DNA from: Novispirillum itersonii
GTDB lineage: Bacteria > Pseudomonadota > Alphaproteobacteria > Rhodospirillales > Rhodospirillaceae
Direction of reading: 5' to 3'
NCBI RefSeq assembly: GCF_014205675.1
Contig: NZ_JACIIX010000001.1
Coordinates: forward strand, 544,989 to 608,988
DNA length: 64,000 bases
Shown here one piece after another: positions 1 through 10,276 of the stretch. A program made the position numbers and the translations under genes. Each line of letters opens with the position of its first letter. Within the stretch, counting starts at the first letter, position 1. The notes beneath the pieces are model-generated. The model saw nothing but the letters and a program-made list of their open reading frames with translations, had not been told where the DNA came from and searched no databases.

Positions 1-212
1 GACCTGAAAGATTCACGCCGGTCTCCTGACGGAGCCCACTCAGGGACTCGGGGATCCGGCGTTTACTTCTTCGGTGAGTGCCGGTCTGTAACCAGACAGC
101 ACTGCTTTCCAGAGGTCCGTCCCCCCGCGGTCCTTTTGCCTGAGAGTTTCCGGAGGCGGTTGCTCCTTCGGCGCCATCCTGCCATGCGGGCAGGCTGATC
201 TCTTCCACGGGG
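1..212 (-). ncRNA. tandem glycine riboswitch (3' end cut by window edge)
   Basis: Read on the minus strand, aptamer 1 (about 210 to 128) contains the conserved CCGAAGGAGCAA and CTCTCAGGCAAAAGGACCG blocks that define the glycine riboswitch. A second aptamer follows (about 118 to 1) with CTCTGGAAAGC, CACCGAAGAAGTAAAC, a long extra P3 arm and CTTTCAGG, where the window ends. Two aptamers in series with a short linker is the classical cooperative form. It normally controls glycine cleavage (gcvT/gcvTHP) or glycine transport, so the regulated gene should lie just beyond the left edge. The identity rests on the motifs; the downstream gene is inferred. Confidence 0.9.
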
Positions 213-321
213 TTCGTTCGGTTCCCCCACCATGACCTGCGGCACCGGTCCGGTCAAGCCCCCAGCAGGGTCGGCTTTCCCTTTCTGCGGGAACTGACGG
301 TCATTCCCCAGCCGTTCCGGA

Positions 322-349
322 TGTAAACAGTCATATCCCCCGCTCTCAA
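322..349 (-). promoter_or_regulatory. possible promoter for the riboswitch transcript
   Basis: On the minus strand TTGAGA is followed after 16 bases by TTTACA, about 110 bases upstream of the first glycine aptamer. The match to sigma-70 boxes is weak, and this is only the best candidate in the 280-base gap. Nothing else was recognised between 213 and 495. Confidence 0.25.
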
Positions 350-495
350 CCGGCAATATTTGCCGAGAGAACCCTCTGCAATCCCTACACTTTATTAACA
401 GTCCCGGCGTTACCATGGTTCTACCGCCGGGGTGACGTGGATGCGTTTCCCGGTTTCCGGCCCCCGGGGCCGTTCACTGTCGGGGATTTACACCG

Positions 496-1152
496 ATGTC
501 GATTTCCACCCCATCGCCCGCCCCCTCCGCGCCGGTTTACTCGGTTCCGGCGGCCCTTTCCGATATGCCGGAAGCGGAACGGCAGGCATGGCGTGACCTG
601 ACCGCCTACGTCCGCGCCCTGCGCGACGGGGTGCCGCCACTGACCCGGATCCTCAGCGATCTGCTCGCCACGCCGGAGGCCGATAACCTCTCTGACCTCA
701 ACGGTCTGGTCAACGAAGTGACCGGACGGCTGGGGGCTTCTCTGCGCACCATGGTCCTGTCGCTGCTGCCCAGTCTGGGCGACGGTATTGAACTTCAGGC
801 CAGCCTTGACGACCGCCACCTGCATGCGGTCAACGACCTGTCGCCCGCCACCAAGGGGGCGCTGCATCTGCTGCTGGCGCCGGAAACCGACATGTCCGAC
901 CAGTTTTCGATTCTGGAGGCGATTGCCCGCTTCGTCACCCTGTGGCGGTTTACCGAGGCCAGCGCCCGCGCCGCCTGGGTTGACCCGACCGACAGCAACG
1001 TGCTGTGGGCCAGTGTACAGCGCATGGCCCGCCGGGTGGAAAACGGCGACTGCCGCCTGCGCCTGAACCCCGATGGCACCAACACGCTGGTACTGCGCTG
1101 CCCGGACGGTCCGGTGCTGGCAGCGTGGACCATGCCGAAGCCGACTCGCTGA
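496..1152 (+). CDS. hypothetical protein, 218 aa
   Basis: I do not recognise this family. The protein is soluble, with no signal peptide and no membrane segment. It begins with a Ser/Pro/Ala-rich stretch (residues 1-16). A mostly helical central part follows, with regularly spaced Leu and acidic residues (for example ILSDLLATPEADNLSDLNGL). The end looks like a small beta domain (CRLRLNPDGTNTLVLRC). G/C-rich third codon positions support this frame over the overlapping minus-strand frame at 421-1191. The ribosome site is weak (GGGGATTTACACCG before ATG). It is transcribed towards gyrB and ends just before a shared bidirectional terminator. Function unknown. Confidence 0.65.
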   Translation: MSISTPSPAPSAPVYSVPAALSDMPEAERQAWRDLTAYVRALRDGVPPLTRILSDLLATPEADNLSDLNGLVNEVTGRLGASLRTMVLSLLPSLGDGIELQASLDDRHLHAVNDLSPATKGALHLLLAPETDMSDQFSILEAIARFVTLWRFTEASARAAWVDPTDSNVLWASVQRMARRVENGDCRLRLNPDGTNTLVLRCPDGPVLAAWTMPKPTR

Positions 1153-1174
1153 CGGGACTGTCAGCACCGGATAT

Positions 1175-1210
1175 AAAAACGGGGAGACCACAGTGGCCTC
1201 CCCGTTTTTT
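1175..1210. terminator. bidirectional rho-independent terminator
   Basis: The stem AAAAACGGGGAG..CTCCCCGTTTTTT has A- and T-tracts on both sides. It lies between the convergent ends of the hypothetical gene (1152) and gyrB (1234) and can serve both. Confidence 0.85.
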
Positions 1211-1233
1211 ATGCTTTCTGGCGGGTGAGCAGA

Positions 1234-3693
<2,460 letters not shown>

Positions 3694-3768
3694 TCAGACA
3701 CAAAAACCTGAACACAGAACCGGGACCATACCGCAGGTGCAAAACAGGCTGCGGCAAAGGGAGGCATT

Positions 3769-4968
3769 TTAGTGCAAACCGCCGTCCCGAACCTCAAAAA
3801 ACTGTGCCCGCGCCCCGAAAGACTCGAACAGACTCCGGTCGGTTCCGGTCAACCACGCCTGCGCCCCCAGCCCGCACAGGGCATCGTAGAGGGCATCGCG
3901 CCGCTGGGCATCCAGATGCGCCGCCACTTCATCCAGAAGCAGCAGCGGCGCCATCCCCCGGTGCAGGGCCTGCACCCGGGCCTGCGCCAGCAGAATGGCG
4001 ATCAGCACCGCCTTCTGCTCCCCGGTGGAACACTGGGCGGCGGGCAGTCCCTTGCCGTGGTGGTGCACCACCAGATCGGTCCGGTGCGGCCCTTCCCCCG
4101 GGGCTCCGGCGGCCTCGCGCGGGCGGTGATCGGCCAGCAGGCGGCGGTAGGTTTCCTCCGCCTCCAGCGCCGTATGATCTTCCAGCAGCCGCTCGACAAA
4201 ACCGTCCAGCCCGATCTCGGCGGAAGGGAACGGGCCGGTGGCCTGCTCCAGCGCCCGCGACAGCCGGGCGGCCACATCGCGGCGGGCGGCGGCCACCGCC
4301 ACCCCATGCTCGGCCATCGCCTCTTCCAGCCCTTCGAACCAGGCGCGTTCGCGGACGCCGTCCTTCAGCAGCTTGTTACGCTGCCGCCACGCCCCGTCAT
4401 AGGCCGACAGGCGGCTGGCGTGGTCGGGATAGAGGCCAAACACCAGACGGTCGAAAAACCGCCGCCGTCCGGACGACGCCTCGACAAACAGGCGGTCCAT
4501 CGCCGGGGTCAGCCAGATCGCCGAGACCACCGCCCCCAGTTCCGCCTGCACCCGCACCGCCTCGCCGTTGATATGCACAATCCGGCGGTCAGAGGGGCCG
4601 GGGTCCCGCCCGGTGCCGATCGCCACTTCGCCGCTGGGGGTCTGCACCCGCGCCGCCACCGCCCACGCCCCCTGCACACCGCCGGGGGCCCCATGGCGCA
4701 CCACCTCGTGCAGGCGCGACCGCCGCAGCCCTCGGCCGGGGGCGAGAAAGGACACCGCCTCCAGCAGGTTGGTCTTGCCGGAGCCATTGGGGCCGGTCAG
4801 CACCACCGGGCGCAGGTCCGTTTCCAGACGGGCCTGCGCGTAGGACCGGAAATCGGTCATCGTCAGCCGGGTGACCCCGACCGGAGGAAGGAGGGGAACG
4901 GACACCGGCGCGGGTGGCACAGCCACTCCGTCAGCCCCGGTGTCCGGGACGGTCGGCAGATCAGACAC
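3769..4968 (-). CDS. recF: DNA replication and repair protein RecF
   Basis: ATP-binding SMC-like protein that loads RecA at gaps together with RecO and RecR. Walker A is GPNGSGKT (59-66). The ABC-type signature STGEQKAVLI and Walker B LLLLDEVAAHLD are near the C-terminus. The start is GTG at 4968, inside the last codons of dnaN (8-base overlap), which gives a Pro/Val-rich N-terminal extension of about 30 residues before the usual VTRLTMTDFRSY beginning. Initiation nearer the conserved start is possible, but no better start with a ribosome site is obvious. Length 399 aa, slightly longer than most RecF because of this extension. Confidence 0.96.
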   Translation of the reverse strand: MSDLPTVPDTGADGVAVPPAPVSVPLLPPVGVTRLTMTDFRSYAQARLETDLRPVVLTGPNGSGKTNLLEAVSFLAPGRGLRRSRLHEVVRHGAPGGVQGAWAVAARVQTPSGEVAIGTGRDPGPSDRRIVHINGEAVRVQAELGAVVSAIWLTPAMDRLFVEASSGRRRFFDRLVFGLYPDHASRLSAYDGAWRQRNKLLKDGVRERAWFEGLEEAMAEHGVAVAAARRDVAARLSRALEQATGPFPSAEIGLDGFVERLLEDHTALEAEETYRRLLADHRPREAAGAPGEGPHRTDLVVHHHGKGLPAAQCSTGEQKAVLIAILLAQARVQALHRGMAPLLLLDEVAAHLDAQRRDALYDALCGLGAQAWLTGTDRSLFESFGARAQFFEVRDGGLH

Positions 4969-6082
4969 GCATCGGCATCAGCACATAGACCGCCGAGGCA
5001 TCCGCCACTTCGCGGATCACCGTCGGGGACGCCGCATCGGCCATGGCAAAGCGGGCGGCATCGCCTTCCACCTGTGCCATGATATCCAGCAGATAGCGGC
5101 TGTTGAACCCGATCTCCAGCGCGGCGGCAGCATAGGAACATTCCAGTTCCTCCACCGCGCTGCCCGCTTCCGGTGACGACGCCGACAGGGTCACGGTGCC
5201 CTGATCCATCGCTACCTTGATCGCCCGGCTCTTTTCGGTGGAAATCGCCGAAACGCGGTCCACAGCGTCAGAGAACAGCTTCTTATCGACCTCAAGGATC
5301 TTGTCGTTGTCCTGCGGAATCACCCGTTCGTAATCGGGGAAGGTGCCGTCGATCAGCTTGGAGGTCAGGGTGCCGCCATGGCCGAAGCTGAAACGCACCT
5401 TGGTTTCCGACAGGGCAATGGTCACATCCAGCGCGCCTTCATCGATCAGCTTGCGCAGCTCGGTCACCGCCTTGCGCGGCACGATCACGCCCGGCATCTC
5501 GGCCGCCCCTTCCGGCAACGGCACTTCCACCCGGGCCAGACGGTGCCCGTCGGTGGCCACCGCCCGCAGCACCGGCACCCCGGAGGAGGTAGCGGCATGC
5601 AGATAGATGCCGTTCAGGTAATAGCGGGTTTCCTCGGTGGAAATCGCGAACTTGGTGCGGTCGATCAGGGTCTGGAGTTCCGACGCCGCCAGCGTGAAGG
5701 TGTGGGTGGCCTCCCCGGCCCCGAGGTTGGGGAAGTCCTCCACCGGCAGGCACGGCAGGGCAAAACGCGACCGGCCGGAGCGCAGGGTCATCTGCACGTC
5801 GCCGGGGGTCTGCGACAGTTCCACCTGCGCCCCGTCGGGCAGCTTGCGGATGATGTCATACAGGGTATGGGCCGGGGCCGTGATCGCCCCGTCAACCTGC
5901 ACGTCAGCGGTCACGGTCTCAACGATCGCCAGATCCAGATCGGTGGCACTGAGAGCCAGCCCGGCATCGCGGGCCTCCAGCTTGACGTTGGACAGAATGG
6001 GAATGGTGTTCCGGCGTTCAACCACACTCTGGACGTGGCCAAGGGCCTTGAGAAGCGTGCTGCGCTCGATGGTCAGTTTCAC
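4961..6082 (-). CDS. dnaN: DNA polymerase III beta sliding clamp
   Basis: Ring-shaped processivity clamp for DNA polymerase III. The 373-aa length matches the family and all three clamp domains are represented: MKLTIERSTLLKALGHVQSVVERRNTIPILSN at the start (shortened here to its key residues), the RYYLNGIYLH core segment, and the C-terminal VLMPMRV ending typical of DnaN. ATG start at 6082. It lies 237 bases downstream of dnaA with a hairpin between them, so it may be transcribed from its own promoter as well as by read-through. Its 3' end overlaps recF, indicating coupled translation. Confidence 0.98.
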   Translation of the reverse strand: MKLTIERSTLLKALGHVQSVVERRNTIPILSNVKLEARDAGLALSATDLDLAIVETVTADVQVDGAITAPAHTLYDIIRKLPDGAQVELSQTPGDVQMTLRSGRSRFALPCLPVEDFPNLGAGEATHTFTLAASELQTLIDRTKFAISTEETRYYLNGIYLHAATSSGVPVLRAVATDGHRLARVEVPLPEGAAEMPGVIVPRKAVTELRKLIDEGALDVTIALSETKVRFSFGHGGTLTSKLIDGTFPDYERVIPQDNDKILEVDKKLFSDAVDRVSAISTEKSRAIKVAMDQGTVTLSASSPEAGSAVEELECSYAAAALEIGFNSRYLLDIMAQVEGDAARFAMADAASPTVIREVADASAVYVLMPMRV

Positions 6083-6257
6083 GGTCGCGCTCTCACCTGC
6101 TGTGAGCGCCCGCGTCGCCTGCCCGGACGGAAAACCTTCGGGGGCAGCCGCTGCGGGGCGGGTTAAACGAACCGGCCGGGGGCCGGAGTCCGCATGGCAA
6201 AATAGCCGGAGAAATAGGCGCGGAAGTATATCATAAGGTCCGCCGCCTCAAAGGGAA

Positions 6258-6299
6258 TTTGCCCGACTCGACGCCTCTGCGGCCCCGGAGTCGGGCAAA
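6258..6299 (-). terminator. hairpin between dnaA and dnaN
   Basis: A perfect 12-bp stem (TTTGCCCGACTC / GAGTCGGGCAAA) lies about 20 bases after the dnaA stop. The T-tract is short, so this may be a partial terminator or attenuator that lowers dnaN-recF-gyrB expression relative to dnaA. Confidence 0.55.
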
Positions 6300-6319
6300 A
6301 AGGTCCCGTCAGCCGGACC

Positions 6320-7879
6320 TCAGCTTTCCAGCATCCGCCGCAGCAGATCGACATCCTCGGCAAAGGCGGCATCGCCCTGACGCAGTTCGTCAATCTTGCG
6401 CACCGCATGCATCACCGTGGTGTGATCGCGGCCACCGAACTTGCGGCCGATTTCCGGCAGCGACCGGCTGGTCAGCTGCTTGGCCAGATACATCGCCACC
6501 TGACGCGGCCGGGCCACGGAGCGGGACCGGCGCGCCGAGTGCATGTCCGACAGCTTAATCTGGAAGTGCTCGGCCACCTTCTTCTGGATCTCCTCGATGG
6601 TGATCCGGCGGTCGTTGGCGCGCAGCAGGTCGCGCAGCACATCCTGTGTGGTTTCCAGCGTCAGGTCCCGCCCGACCAGCTGGGCATGCGCCACCAGACG
6701 GGTCAGCGCCCCTTCCATCTCGCGGACGTTGGAGGCGATCTTGTGGGCGAGGAACTCCAGAACCTTTTCGGGGACGGCAACGCCCATCCGTTCCGCCTTG
6801 GCGGCCAGAATGCCCAGCCGCAGCTCATAGGTGGTGGGATGGATATCCGCCACCAGACCGGAGGCCAGACGCGACCGCAGGCGGTCGCCGATGTCTTCCA
6901 GATCCGCCGGGGATTTATCAGCGGAAATCACGATCTGCCGCCCCTGATCAATCAGGGCGTTGAAGGTGTGGAAGAACTCTTCCTGCGTCGAGTCCTTGCC
7001 GGAGATGAACTGCACGTCATCAATCATCAGCACATCGACGGACCGGAAGCTTTCCTTGAAGGCCATGGTGTCCTTGTACCGCAGCGCCTTGACGAAGCTG
7101 TACATGAACTTTTCCGCCGACAGATAGATCACCCGGCGCTGCGGGTGGCGGTCGCGGATGGCATGGGCAATCGCATGCATCAGGTGGGTCTTACCAAGGC
7201 CGACTCCACCGTACAGGAACAGCGGATTGAACGACGGTCGTTCCGAATCGGCCACCCGCTGGGCGGCGGCATAGGCAAACTCGTTCGGCTTGCCGGTAAC
7301 GAAATTCTCGAAGGTGTAGCGGGGGTCCAGCGGCGCCGACAGATCATCAAAGCTGCCGGTGCCGAGGCCGGACAGCGCCTGTGCCGGAACCGGCGTCAGC
7401 AGTGACGGTTCCGCCACGCGTTCAACCACCGCCGGAGAGGCGGCAGTGACGGTCAGGACCGGGGCCGGGGATTCCGCCGCCGGGGCTGCCGTCCGCCGGG
7501 CCGGAGTCGCCCGCCGGGCCGGAGCCTCTGCGGCAGGCGCAGCCGCAGAACTGGCCACCCCGCGCACAGCCGGGGCCGGACGGGACGCCGCCGCGGCATC
7601 CACCACCACCTGAACCGTCCGGATCTGCGGATTCTCGCCGCTCCACAGCGCACGGATCCGCTCGGCGAAATGGGTCAGAATCCAGTCGCGCATGAACCGG
7701 GTCGGGACCGCAAGCTGGACCTGCGTGCCGCTGACGGTGCCAAGCCGCATCGGCTTCACCCAGCTGGTATACGCCGTATCACCGATCTCCTGCCGCAGGC
7801 GGGCCTGCACGGATTCCCAGTGAAGAATGGTCTGCTCGGTCACCCCACCCTCATCCAAGCGTGCTTCTGCAGTTGCCAT
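6320..7879 (-). CDS. dnaA: chromosomal replication initiator DnaA
   Basis: Binds DnaA boxes at oriC and opens the duplex; also a transcription factor. Domain I covers about residues 15-90. Domain II is an unusually Ala/Pro/Arg-rich linker (about 94-165). The AAA+ core has Walker A GGVGLGKT (224-231), Walker B LMIDDVQF (284-291) and the arginine-finger region near 333-340. Domain IV carries the signature GGRDHTTVMHA (482-492). ATG start at 7879 follows GGAGG with good spacing. Full length at 519 aa. The 900-base upstream gap holds DnaA boxes, consistent with autoregulation and an adjacent origin. Confidence 0.98.
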   Translation of the reverse strand: MATAEARLDEGGVTEQTILHWESVQARLRQEIGDTAYTSWVKPMRLGTVSGTQVQLAVPTRFMRDWILTHFAERIRALWSGENPQIRTVQVVVDAAAASRPAPAVRGVASSAAAPAAEAPARRATPARRTAAPAAESPAPVLTVTAASPAVVERVAEPSLLTPVPAQALSGLGTGSFDDLSAPLDPRYTFENFVTGKPNEFAYAAAQRVADSERPSFNPLFLYGGVGLGKTHLMHAIAHAIRDRHPQRRVIYLSAEKFMYSFVKALRYKDTMAFKESFRSVDVLMIDDVQFISGKDSTQEEFFHTFNALIDQGRQIVISADKSPADLEDIGDRLRSRLASGLVADIHPTTYELRLGILAAKAERMGVAVPEKVLEFLAHKIASNVREMEGALTRLVAHAQLVGRDLTLETTQDVLRDLLRANDRRITIEEIQKKVAEHFQIKLSDMHSARRSRSVARPRQVAMYLAKQLTSRSLPEIGRKFGGRDHTTVMHAVRKIDELRQGDAAFAEDVDLLRRMLES

Positions 7880-8295
7880 CGAGTCGTTTGCCTCCGCAGG
7901 TTAACCCTGCGGCTCCTTAAAATCCCGGGGCCACAGGCCCCACTCTGTCTCTATCCAGTCCAGCCGCCCCATAACGGGCACGGACAGGACTGATCCTGTG
8001 CCGAAGGACGCAGTCGCCCGCCCCGGCCCGCCGATACGGCTGTAGACCGGAGTGAGGTTCCACCAAGCCCGGGTGATTTGGCCTGCCCGGCAGTCCACGG
8101 GGGTTTCCCGCAGAGTGACCCGGACGCACAGCCAGTGCCCTTCGCCCTAACAGCCCTGCCGCCCTTCTGCACGGCAGAGCCTGTCCCCCGACAGTTCGCC
8201 CCCCGGGCACGCAGAGACAAAAAAACCTCCGCACAGGCCAGAGAGCCTGCGTGTGGTGGAGATTAAATTGTCCGGTGAGCCTCGGGGGGAGGTCG
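7880..8295. other. gene-free dnaA leader region
   Basis: No credible gene was found here. The region would contain the dnaA promoter and 5' leader on the minus strand. The only feature that could be assigned is the GGAGG ribosome site at the dnaA start. Open frames crossing it have shadow-like Pro/Arg/Ser composition. Confidence 0.5.
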
Positions 8296-8564
8296 TTATC
8301 CGAAGGCGACTTTATCCACAAAGGGGAAAGACTGACAACGAGATCGAAAGGGGAACATTGTAAGTTTTTCTCTTGACGCGATTCGGACACAAACACGTCT
8401 TGACGTTATTTTTCAATGCATTAGCAGATCGTGCTTCCGGCAGGGAGTCGCACCCCGAGTCGCCGCCTGCGGCAGACTCCGCATGGCCTTATCCACAAAA
8501 ACGAACAGGAATGAACGTTAAGAAAATGCAAAACGGCCACTACCCTGTGGATAGCGGCCGTTTT
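8296..8564. other. candidate chromosomal origin (oriC) with DnaA boxes
   Basis: There are two perfect TTATCCACA boxes on the plus strand (8312-8320 and 8489-8497), a one-mismatch box on the minus strand (8546-8554, CTATCCACA) and a weaker TTATCCGAA (8296-8304). Between them lies an AT-rich stretch (about 8355-8425, with GTAAGTTTTTC and GTTATTTTTCAATGCATTAG) that could be the unwinding element. Four GANTC sites (8380, 8445, 8457, 8475) are candidate CcrM methylation sites. A further ATATCCACA is at 9162-9170. The dnaA-rpsT gap is a common origin position, but the region could also just be the dnaA regulatory region. Confidence 0.6.
8530..8564. repeat. 9-bp inverted repeat enclosing a DnaA box
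   Basis: AAAACGGCC (8530-8538) and GGCCGTTTT (8556-8564) form a perfect inverted repeat, with the DnaA-like box CTATCCACA (minus strand) in the loop. It could be a terminator hairpin or an origin structural element. Confidence 0.6.
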
Positions 8565-8796
8565 GAAACGGTCCCCGTTGCCGGGGGTATCATCGCGACG
8601 ACAGACAGACCAAAAGGCCTGTTCTGTTGCCTCTCCGGGATCACACACTGCCATGACAGAGTTCTGTCAGGCGGGGGATCACCTCGGCGCTGCGGTCAAA
8701 GAGACCTGCCGAAGACCGCAGAGAACTCCTGTCGCGATGACGGAAGATCCTGCGCAGCGACCGGTGCCCCAGGGGGCACCAGCAGCATACCCTGTC

Positions 8797-9063
8797 TTAG
8801 GCAGCCAGGGACTTCAGGCGGGCGTTCAGACGCGAAACCTTGCGGGACATGGTGTTCTTGTGGAACACGCCCTTCTGGGCACCGCGCATCATTTCCGGCT
8901 GGGCCACCTTGAAAGCAGCGTCAGCAGCAGCCTTGTCGCCGGCGGCGATGGCCAGCTCGACCTTCTTCACGAAGGTGCGGATCCGGCTCTTACGAGCGTG
9001 GTTGATGGCGAAACGGCGGGCGTTGCGGCGAATGCGCTTCTGGGCCGACTTATGATGAGCCAT
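8797..9063 (-). CDS. rpsT: 30S ribosomal protein S20
   Basis: Primary 16S rRNA-binding protein of the small subunit. The 88-residue product starts [13 protein letters not shown], is very basic and helical, and ends [11 protein letters not shown], as expected for bS20. I chose the ATG at 9063 rather than upstream in-frame codons because it gives the exact family N-terminus and lies just after TCAGGAA. It is a single-gene unit reading towards dnaA, with its own near-consensus promoter (9116-9144). A hairpin GGTGCCCC/GGGGCACC (8763-8780) follows the stop codon but lacks a T-run. Confidence 0.97.
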   Translation of the reverse strand: MAHHKSAQKRIRRNARRFAINHARKSRIRTFVKKVELAIAAGDKAAADAAFKVAQPEMMRGAQKGVFHKNTMSRKVSRLNARLKSLAA

Positions 9064-9115
9064 TTCCTGACTTTCCGTATAAATAGAAACTGTGGTCGCT
9101 GTGCGAAGAGGCGGC

Positions 9116-9144
9116 TTTATAAGGAATATCCGCCCCCCCGTCAA
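9116..9144 (-). promoter_or_regulatory. sigma-70 promoter of rpsT
   Basis: On the minus strand TTGACG, exactly 17 bases and TATAAA are seen about 50 bases upstream of the rpsT start. It is one of the closest matches to consensus in the window. A DnaA-like box (9162-9170) lies just upstream. Confidence 0.75.
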
Positions 9145-9254
9145 CGCTTAACCGACCCGGGATATCCACAGCGGGACAAAACACCCTGAAATCGGACCGG
9201 ATCCGGGGGAAACAGGCCCCCGGAGCGGGATGCGGCCCGGAGAGCGGAGAACCC

Positions 9255-9275
9255 CCCTGTCCTTTCCGGACAGGG
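9255..9275 (-). terminator. hairpin after the enoyl-CoA hydratase gene
   Basis: CCCTGTCC/GGACAGGG form an 8-bp perfect stem with a 5-base loop. It lies downstream of the gene ending at 9332 and lacks a T-run, so termination is only possible. Confidence 0.35.
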
Positions 9276-9331
9276 CACCCGCCCCCGGCCCCGGCGACTC
9301 CACCCACCGACAGCGGGCCGGAGTGTCGCGG

Positions 9332-10108
9332 TTATCGGTGACGGAAGTTCGGCTGCCGCTTCTCGACGAACGCGGCCATGCCTTCCTTCTGGTCTTCGGT
9401 GGCGAAGGTGGAATGGAACACCCGGCGCTCGAACAGCAGGCCTTCCTTCAGGCTGACTTCATAGGAGCGGTTGACCGACTCCTTGACCATCATCACCACC
9501 GGACGGGACATAGAGGCGATGCGGGTGGCGGTCTTCAGGGCGTCGTCCAGCAGATCAGCCAGCGGCACGATGCGGGAGACCAGACCGGCCCGCTCAGCTT
9601 CCTCAGCGGTCATCTGGCGGCCGGTCAGGCACATTTCCATCGCCTTGGACTTGCCGACAAAGCGGGTCAGGCGCTGGGTGCCACCGGCCCCCGGCATGGT
9701 GCCGATGGTGATTTCCGGCTGGCCGAAACGGGCATTGTCCGCCGCGATGATGAAGTCACACATCATCGCCACTTCGCAGCCCCCGCCCAGCGCATAGCCC
9801 GCCACGGCGGCGATCACCGGCTTGCGGCAGGTGGTGATCCGTTCCCAGCCGTTGGTGATGAAATCTTCCATGTACACGTCCATGTAAGACTTGCCGGACA
9901 TTTCCTTGATGTCGGCCCCGGCCGCGAAGGCCTTTTCCGACCCGGTCAGGACGATGGCACCGATCTCGGCATCCGCCTCGAAGGCATCCAGCGCCTGCCC
10001 CAGTTCACGGATCAGCGGGGTGCACAGGGCGTTCAGGGCCTTCGGGCGGTTCAGGGTGATCAGGCCGACGGACCCACGGGTTTCGACCAGAATGTTCTCA
10101 TACGCCAT
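9332..10108 (-). CDS. enoyl-CoA hydratase (crotonase family)
   Basis: Hydrates trans-2-enoyl-CoA to 3-hydroxyacyl-CoA in fatty-acid or amino-acid degradation. The 258-aa protein has the crotonase fold. The oxyanion-hole segments are [10 protein letters not shown] (61-70) and GYALGGGCE (104-112). Both catalytic glutamates of short-chain hydratases are present (Glu112 in [10 protein letters not shown] and Glu132 in [14 protein letters not shown]). Two Glu residues together favour a true hydratase over an isomerase. ATG start at 10108. It stands alone between mutM and rpsT, with no other beta-oxidation gene nearby. The exact substrate range cannot be read. Confidence 0.92.
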   Translation of the reverse strand: MAYENILVETRGSVGLITLNRPKALNALCTPLIRELGQALDAFEADAEIGAIVLTGSEKAFAAGADIKEMSGKSYMDVYMEDFITNGWERITTCRKPVIAAVAGYALGGGCEVAMMCDFIIAADNARFGQPEITIGTMPGAGGTQRLTRFVGKSKAMEMCLTGRQMTAEEAERAGLVSRIVPLADLLDDALKTATRIASMSRPVVMMVKESVNRSYEVSLKEGLLFERRVFHSTFATEDQKEGMAAFVEKRQPNFRHR

Positions 10109-10276
10109 TGGACGTTTGCTCCCTACCTTGGGCGTGCTTCCTGTCCGGGGCTCCGCAGCGGGGCTCCGGCTCGGGGGCCGGTCTGTCCGGACTCCCTGCT
10201 CGGCTGTGCCCGGCAGCCCCTGCGTCCCGCAGGCACCGCCGGAAAAACAGACCGGAAGATCGGGGCCGAGACTACC

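Noticed and set aside
63-416. 117-codon open frame on the minus strand at the left edge
   Set aside because: It runs through both aptamers of the glycine riboswitch; the conserved RNA motifs explain the sequence, and the protein is Gly/Pro/Arg-rich without recognisable features.
421-1191. 256-codon minus-strand frame opposite the hypothetical gene
   Set aside because: Gln/His/Arg-rich shadow of the plus-strand gene; codon third-position pattern favours the plus strand.
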